From an uncultured Johnsonella sp. (GTDB lineage Bacteria; Bacillota; Clostridia; Lachnospirales; Lachnospiraceae): DNA of 39,421 nt. Position 1 is the stretch's first letter. Each line of letters begins with the position of its first letter. The position numbers and the translations under genes were made by a program. This document shows, piece after piece, positions 36,317 to 39,421 of the stretch. The DNA lies in contig CAJPUK010000002.1 of the NCBI GenBank assembly GCA_905373785.1, positions 1-39,421 of the forward strand. Reading direction: 5' to 3'. A model generated the notes under the pieces. That model was not told the DNA's origin and made no database searches. It saw only the letters and a list, made by a program, of their open reading frames with translations.

Positions 36317-36362
36317 AAATAATAGAGATAAAGTTTTATTTCAAACTTCATCTCTATTATTT
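36317..36362 (-). terminator. Intrinsic terminator of NADH oxidase gene
   Basis: A stem of about 19 bp (AATAATAGAGAT...AAGTTT pairing with AAACTT...ATCTCTATTATT, one mismatch) with a short loop is followed on the minus strand by a T-run. It lies 16 bp after the NADH oxidase stop. The plus strand also ends in T6, so it may work in both directions. Confidence 0.85.
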
Positions 36363-36377
36363 ACTTTTTTCTTATAT

Positions 36378-37718
36378 TTACTTAGCTGTCAGTGCCGCCA
36401 TGGTTATGTAATTATACGGCTTATTAAAATGTGGTAAAAAGAAAATATCGGTAAGTGCAAGTTTATCTATAGTTACCTTCTCCTGTATAGCTAATGAGAA
36501 GAGATGTATAGCCATGGACACATCATGTTCGCTTGCTATCTGAGCTCCCACGATCACACGAGTCTTTGCGTCATAAACTATCTTTATAGTTACCTTTTTA
36601 TTCTCATCTTCCATAAATTCAGGCTTTTGCAAGTCCTCAAAAACTGTAGTCTTTACATCCATACCCATAGCCTTGGCTCTTGCCTCGCTAAGTCCTGTAG
36701 ACACCATCTTAAGCTCATATATACTTATACCGTTGGAGCCTTGAACTCCTATGCTTTGAAGCGAGGTCCCACACATATTATGTGCTGCCACCACACCGCT
36801 TCTTACCGCATTGGTTGCAAGTGCTATATACTGTCTTTCACAGGTTGCATTGTCATAGACTGTCGCACAGTCTCCGATAGCATATACATTTTTTGCACTG
36901 GTCTCTTGATGTCTGTCTACCAATATCGCTCCGTTTTTAAAAGTTTCCACATCCTTTATCATAGAGGTGTTAGGTCTGAAACCTATGCAAAGTATTACCA
37001 TATCGGCTTCATATCTGTTCTTGTCGGTAATTATTGCCTTTACCTTGCCGTCCGTACCTTCTATTTCTTTTACCATTTCTCCATAGCACTGTTTTATGCC
37101 GTGCTTTGCAAGGTTTTCCTTCATCATATCGGCAAATTCCAAATCATAGTAACTTCCGAGGCAAACCGGTGCAACATCTATTATGGTAACTTCTCTACCG
37201 CATCTTTCAAAGGCTTCGGCAAGCTCTACTCCTATGTACCCCGCACCTACTACAGCGACTTTTTTAATCTCCGGGTTTTTAAGTTTTTCTATTACTTCTT
37301 TAGCATTTTGGTAAAGCTTAACTAATTGAACATTTTGAAGATCAACACCCGGAACCTGAGGTATTATAGGTCTTGAACCTGTGGCAAGTACTACTTTATC
37401 AAATCTGTCTTCAAACTCTTCCCCGGTTTGCAAATTCTTTACTCTTACCTTTTTATTTGCATGGTCTACATTAAGTACCTCATGTTCCATGTATACTTTG
37501 GCACCCTTTTTAGTTAGAGTTTCCGCATTTGAATAAAAAAGTCCGTCTCCGCCGCTTATTTGCTTTCCTATCCATAAAGCCATACCGCAGCCAAGGAATG
37601 ATATATTGCTATTCTTATCATATACCACTACCTCGTTCTGATTCGGATAGTTGTCTAAAATAGTATTAATGCAGGCTGTTCCTGCGTGATTTGCACCTAC
37701 TACTATTATCTTACTCAT
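36378..37718 (-). CDS. NADH oxidase (water-forming type), CoA-disulfide reductase family
   Basis: This 446-aa FAD flavoenzyme of the NoxE/Npx/CoADR group reduces oxygen with NADH, so it protects anaerobes from oxygen and restores NAD+. The N-terminal FAD Rossmann motif is IIVVGANHAGTACI. The redox-active cysteine is C44 in SFLGCGMALWIGKQI, as in water-forming oxidases. The NADH-binding motif is VAVVGAGYIGVELAEAFE. The second FAD motif is VYAIGDCATVYD. A C-terminal dimerisation domain completes it. Length is normal. GGAG precedes the ATG; it has its own promoter and terminator, so it is monocistronic. A CoA-disulfide or NADH peroxidase activity cannot be excluded from sequence. Confidence 0.9.
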   Translation of the reverse strand: MSKIIVVGANHAGTACINTILDNYPNQNEVVVYDKNSNISFLGCGMALWIGKQISGGDGLFYSNAETLTKKGAKVYMEHEVLNVDHANKKVRVKNLQTGEEFEDRFDKVVLATGSRPIIPQVPGVDLQNVQLVKLYQNAKEVIEKLKNPEIKKVAVVGAGYIGVELAEAFERCGREVTIIDVAPVCLGSYYDLEFADMMKENLAKHGIKQCYGEMVKEIEGTDGKVKAIITDKNRYEADMVILCIGFRPNTSMIKDVETFKNGAILVDRHQETSAKNVYAIGDCATVYDNATCERQYIALATNAVRSGVVAAHNMCGTSLQSIGVQGSNGISIYELKMVSTGLSEARAKAMGMDVKTTVFEDLQKPEFMEDENKKVTIKIVYDAKTRVIVGAQIASEHDVSMAIHLFSLAIQEKVTIDKLALTDIFFLPHFNKPYNYITMAALTAK

Positions 37719-37767
37719 ATGTACTCCTTTATTATTTTTATTTTGAAATCTTTGTTATTATATTATC

Positions 37768-37796
37768 ATAATAGCGTAAAATCGGAGTTTTTTCAA
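37768..37796 (-). promoter_or_regulatory. Promoter of NADH oxidase gene
   Basis: On the minus strand TTGAAA (37791-37796) and TATTAT (37768-37773) are spaced exactly 17 bp, about 50 bp before the start codon. Confidence 0.65.
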
Positions 37797-38199
37797 GATA
37801 TTTATTATAGTAATTATTATTAAAATTAATATTGATTTTTTGTTTAAATGTTACAGTTTAAGTAAAGTAGCCTTTGCCTACAGCCGTTCGCACTTTGCCG
37901 ACTGTATTTTCGCTGTGTTTTTACGGATTAAATACTAAAACTTTCAACAGCATTAAGATGTGATAAATATTGAGAATTAAATATTTCAGTCAATAAAAAG
38001 GTATAAATGCAATTATTTACTATAATGTAAGCACAAAACAAAACATTATTTTATTAGCTTAAGCATTGAAGTTTCAATTTACTTTACTGACCAAATTGTC
38101 GGCGTGGGAAGTTTGAGTTAAATACCTTTAATATAGGCAGCGGAAGTAGGATTATTATACTGAATTGATATAGACAGATCTTATATTTGTTCTGTAAAT
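37797..38199. other. Gene-free stretch between NADH oxidase promoter and B12 RNA
   Basis: No supported ORF, promoter or RNA lies here. GTTACAGTTTAAG at 37850-37862 is another copy of the motif seen in the cluster gaps. The rest is AT-rich sequence without visible structure. Confidence 0.5.
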
Positions 38200-38222
38200 A
38201 AAAAAAATCCCCCTAAGGAGAT
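38200..38222 (-). terminator. Intrinsic terminator of the B12-responsive RNA
   Basis: A short stem ATCTCC-TTAG-GGGGAT (38207-38222) is followed on the minus strand by eight Ts (38200-38207). The GC-rich 13-bp stem just upstream (38225-38258) would fold beside it. Confidence 0.75.
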
Positions 38223-38431
38223 AACTGCCGGCAAGAGCGCTTGTCCTCTCACCGGCAGCGGAGTCGAAACTCCATATCACCCATATAAAACAAGAACTGT
38301 CTTATAGGGAAGATTTAAAACCCATACTCTAGTGAGATTCCAATTTTTTAAATATCTTATCGTCAAGAGGAGACCCTTTAACAGGCTGACAATATTTATT
38401 CATCTTCCATAGCTCGTAGAATATGAATTAT

Positions 38432-38544
38432 TTGCTTGGCAATAGACCTGACTTGTATATAAATATACTTCACAGTGGCGTTACCGTGCGAGAATTACAC
38501 TCGCTTCCCTTTTAATTCTTAGCGTATACCAAGAAACCAAGCAA
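38432..38544 (-). promoter_or_regulatory. Cobalamin riboswitch aptamer (compact form)
   Basis: Read on the minus strand, the element opens with TTGCTTGG (38537-38544) and closes with CCAAGCAA (38432-38439), forming the outer stem. Between lie GGGAAGCGAGTG with its GCGAG/CTCGC hairpin (38498-38509 and following), then CACGGTAACGCCACTGTGA, matching the conserved cobalamin core (GCCACTGT at 38472-38479). The B12 box AGTCAGGTCTATTGCC is at 38438-38453. At 113 nt it is shorter than the classic class I aptamer, suggesting a compact class II-like form. These motifs and stems are seen directly; the ligand is known for the family. Confidence 0.8.
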
Positions 38545-38557
38545 AAATCTTGTACTA

Positions 38558-38586
38558 ATGATATCACACAATTAAGACTTTTTCAA
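38558..38586 (-). promoter_or_regulatory. Promoter of the B12-responsive RNA
   Basis: TTGAAA (38581-38586) and TATCAT (38558-38563) on the minus strand are spaced 17 bp. Transcription would begin near 38551, a few bases before the riboswitch outer stem. Confidence 0.65.
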
Positions 38587-38667
38587 GGGGTATTTTACTT
38601 TTTCATAAATCATTATAACAGTTTAAAATACGCTAAGAGTTTTGATGATATTAATTACAAAAACTAA

Positions 38668-38711
38668 AGACAACACCTTTGCCAAATATAAATTCAGCTG
38701 AGATGTTGTCT
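38668..38711 (-). terminator. Terminator after TDT-family transporter gene
   Basis: Arms AGACAACA (38668-38675) and TGTTGTCT (38704-38711) form an 8-bp stem. On the minus strand it is followed by TTAGTTTTTG. It lies about 70 bp after the transporter stop, upstream of the B12 RNA promoter. Confidence 0.55.
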
Positions 38712-38781
38712 CTAAGAGTTTTCATATATTCAGTTTACTTTACATTTATAAATATGCTCGGCTTTTTGCAACTAATCCGCT

Positions 38782-39421
38782 CTACTTCTTCACAAAAATA
38801 AACTTCATAAAACCTGCAAAGGTATATACAAGCAATGCCACTGCCACTACCGTCTCAAAAATCATAAGATAATTGATAAACGGCAATGCCATTTCCTGCT
38901 TTGCGGCAAAAGTCATAGTTTGCTTTGCAGCTATAGCACTTATGACGAACGGGAAGGTAAATGATGCAAAGCTTGGATAAAACCTGAATTTAAGGCACTT
39001 TATCGCCTGCACCAATGCAAATACATATATACCTGTGGCAACTATAAGCATACCTACAACAAAACTTATTGACTTTGGAGTAACTGATTGTATATAACCT
39101 GCTATACAAAGACTTAGGGGTGCAGCATAGATACAAATCAGAGGCTTAGCCGGCTCGGGTATTTGAGCAAATTTTACATGCCTTATGCTTACCATAATAA
39201 ACAGTAAAACAAAGGTAATAAAACCGAACCAGAATGCAAAGTTTCCAAAAGTTGTCATGTGAAAAGCCGGTGCCGTTACCGATGCGGTTACTATTCCTAC
39301 ATAAACTATATAATAACTTGCAAATACCTTAGTCATATCAAGTTTTATTATAAACTTAAAGGTAAAATAACTCAAACTTCCCACACCCCAAATGGGGTTA
39401 GAACATTGAAAATTCAATATT
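38782..39421 (-). CDS. TDT/TehA-family transporter, C-terminal part (cut by window edge)
   Basis: The reading frame is open to the last base of the window, so the true start lies beyond 39421. The visible 211 or so residues contain about seven hydrophobic helices (for example FWFGFITFVLLFIMVSI, PLSLCIAGYIQSV, SFVVGMLIVATGIYVFALVQ, FINYLMIFETVVAVALLVYTFAG) with the motif FYPSFASFTFPFVISAIA. This matches the C-terminal two thirds of the tellurite-resistance/dicarboxylate transporter (TDT) family, related to TehA and plant SLAC1 anion channels. Family members are about 310-330 aa. The substrate is unknown. The assignment is from pattern memory. Its stop is followed by a likely terminator. Confidence 0.75.
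   Translation of the reverse strand, partial: ILNFQCSNPIWGVGSLSYFTFKFIIKLDMTKVFASYYIVYVGIVTASVTAPAFHMTTFGNFAFWFGFITFVLLFIMVSIRHVKFAQIPEPAKPLICIYAAPLSLCIAGYIQSVTPKSISFVVGMLIVATGIYVFALVQAIKCLKFRFYPSFASFTFPFVISAIAAKQTMTFAAKQEMALPFINYLMIFETVVAVALLVYTFAGFMKFIFVKK

Larger units (their letters stand above)
35894..36377. other. Repeat-rich intergenic region upstream of the cluster
   Basis: No ORF is supported in these 484 bp. They hold a candidate promoter for the cluster, one copy of a dispersed repeat shared with the window start, a 20-bp near-perfect palindrome, two further copies of a CTGCCTGAACTGTAAC-type motif, and the terminator of the NADH oxidase gene. Confidence 0.7.
38200..38551 (-). ncRNA. 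Candidate B12-controlled stand-alone RNA (about 350 nt)
   Basis: A promoter, a cobalamin aptamer, several hairpins and an intrinsic terminator lie in order on the minus strand, with no ORF between them. After the aptamer come a 12-bp stem (arms CCCTATAAGACA and TGTTTTATATGGG with one bulge), a UUCG-capped hairpin (GGAGT/ACTCC, 38260-38273), a long GC-rich stem (38225-38258), and the terminator. The next gene downstream (NADH oxidase) has its own promoter more than 400 bp away. It could be an ordinary leader whose gene was lost, or a functional RNA made only when B12 is absent. Confidence 0.55.

Noticed and set aside
36504..37325. 273-codon plus-strand ORF opposite the NADH oxidase gene
   Set aside because: It lies wholly inside a clear enzyme gene on the other strand, has an odd His/Cys/Tyr-rich composition, no ribosome binding site and no recognisable domain.
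38200..38551. tmRNA, 6S RNA or RNase P as identity of the structured RNA
   Set aside because: No tRNA-like end or tag ORF for tmRNA, no large symmetric bubble for 6S, no RNase P core motifs; the cobalamin core and B12 box fit much better.

Overview
The window looks like a chromosomal segment of an AT-rich, Gram-positive, anaerobic Firmicute, most likely a Lachnospiraceae-type Clostridium relative. The evidence is strong GGAGG-type ribosome binding sites, choline-binding-type wall repeats, a Gly/Ser-rich secreted CAP protein and Clostridia-like versions of PurF, MnmA and NADH oxidase. The genus is inference. Nearly everything is on the minus strand; the only plus-strand gene is a cysteine desulfurase at 17164-18315. 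I saw no rRNA, tRNA, transposase, integrase, phage gene or CRISPR array.

Region 1 (1-6.9 kb): a secreted CAP-domain protein with wall-binding repeats, then a two-gene operon of an MMPL/RND-type exporter and a large secreted, membrane-anchored GLUG-repeat/coiled-coil protein. Region 2 (7.0-18.3 kb): housekeeping genes. These are a 23S rRNA uridine methyltransferase; an apparent operon of transketolase, a PurF-like protein, uracil-DNA glycosylase and undecaprenyl-diphosphatase; an operon of a DUF1189-like membrane protein, MnmA and an SH3b/amidase lipoprotein; and the divergent cysteine desulfurase. MnmA and the desulfurase are functionally linked through tRNA 2-thiolation. The PurF-like protein lacks the N-terminal nucleophilic cysteine of the family.

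Region 3 (18.4-36.3 kb) is the unusual part: a ten-gene, same-strand, tightly spaced cluster. In transcription order it encodes a secreted/membrane-anchored vWA protein, a 1147-aa tubulin/FtsZ-superfamily protein with an intact GGGTGSG signature, two unrecognised proteins (634 and 251 aa), a P-loop GTPase with zinc ribbons at both ends, an 826-aa protein resembling GTPase-associated protein 1 (GAP1), a divergent protein kinase-like protein, a Sel1-repeat membrane protein and two multi-pass membrane proteins. The content resembles NTP-dependent GTPase/vWA/kinase conflict or signalling systems, but with no recognisable nuclease or toxin; the likely output is at the membrane. It ends at a 181-bp fold-back element and begins next to a repeat-rich intergenic region with a near-perfect 20-bp palindrome and dispersed repeats.

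Region 4 (36.3-39.4 kb): a water-forming-type NADH oxidase with its own promoter and terminator, then a gene-free kilobase containing what looks like a compact cobalamin riboswitch. It lies at the 5' end of a roughly 350-nt transcription unit with its own promoter and intrinsic terminator but no ORF, so it may be a B12-responsive stand-alone RNA. Last is the C-terminal part of a TDT/TehA-family transporter cut by the window edge.
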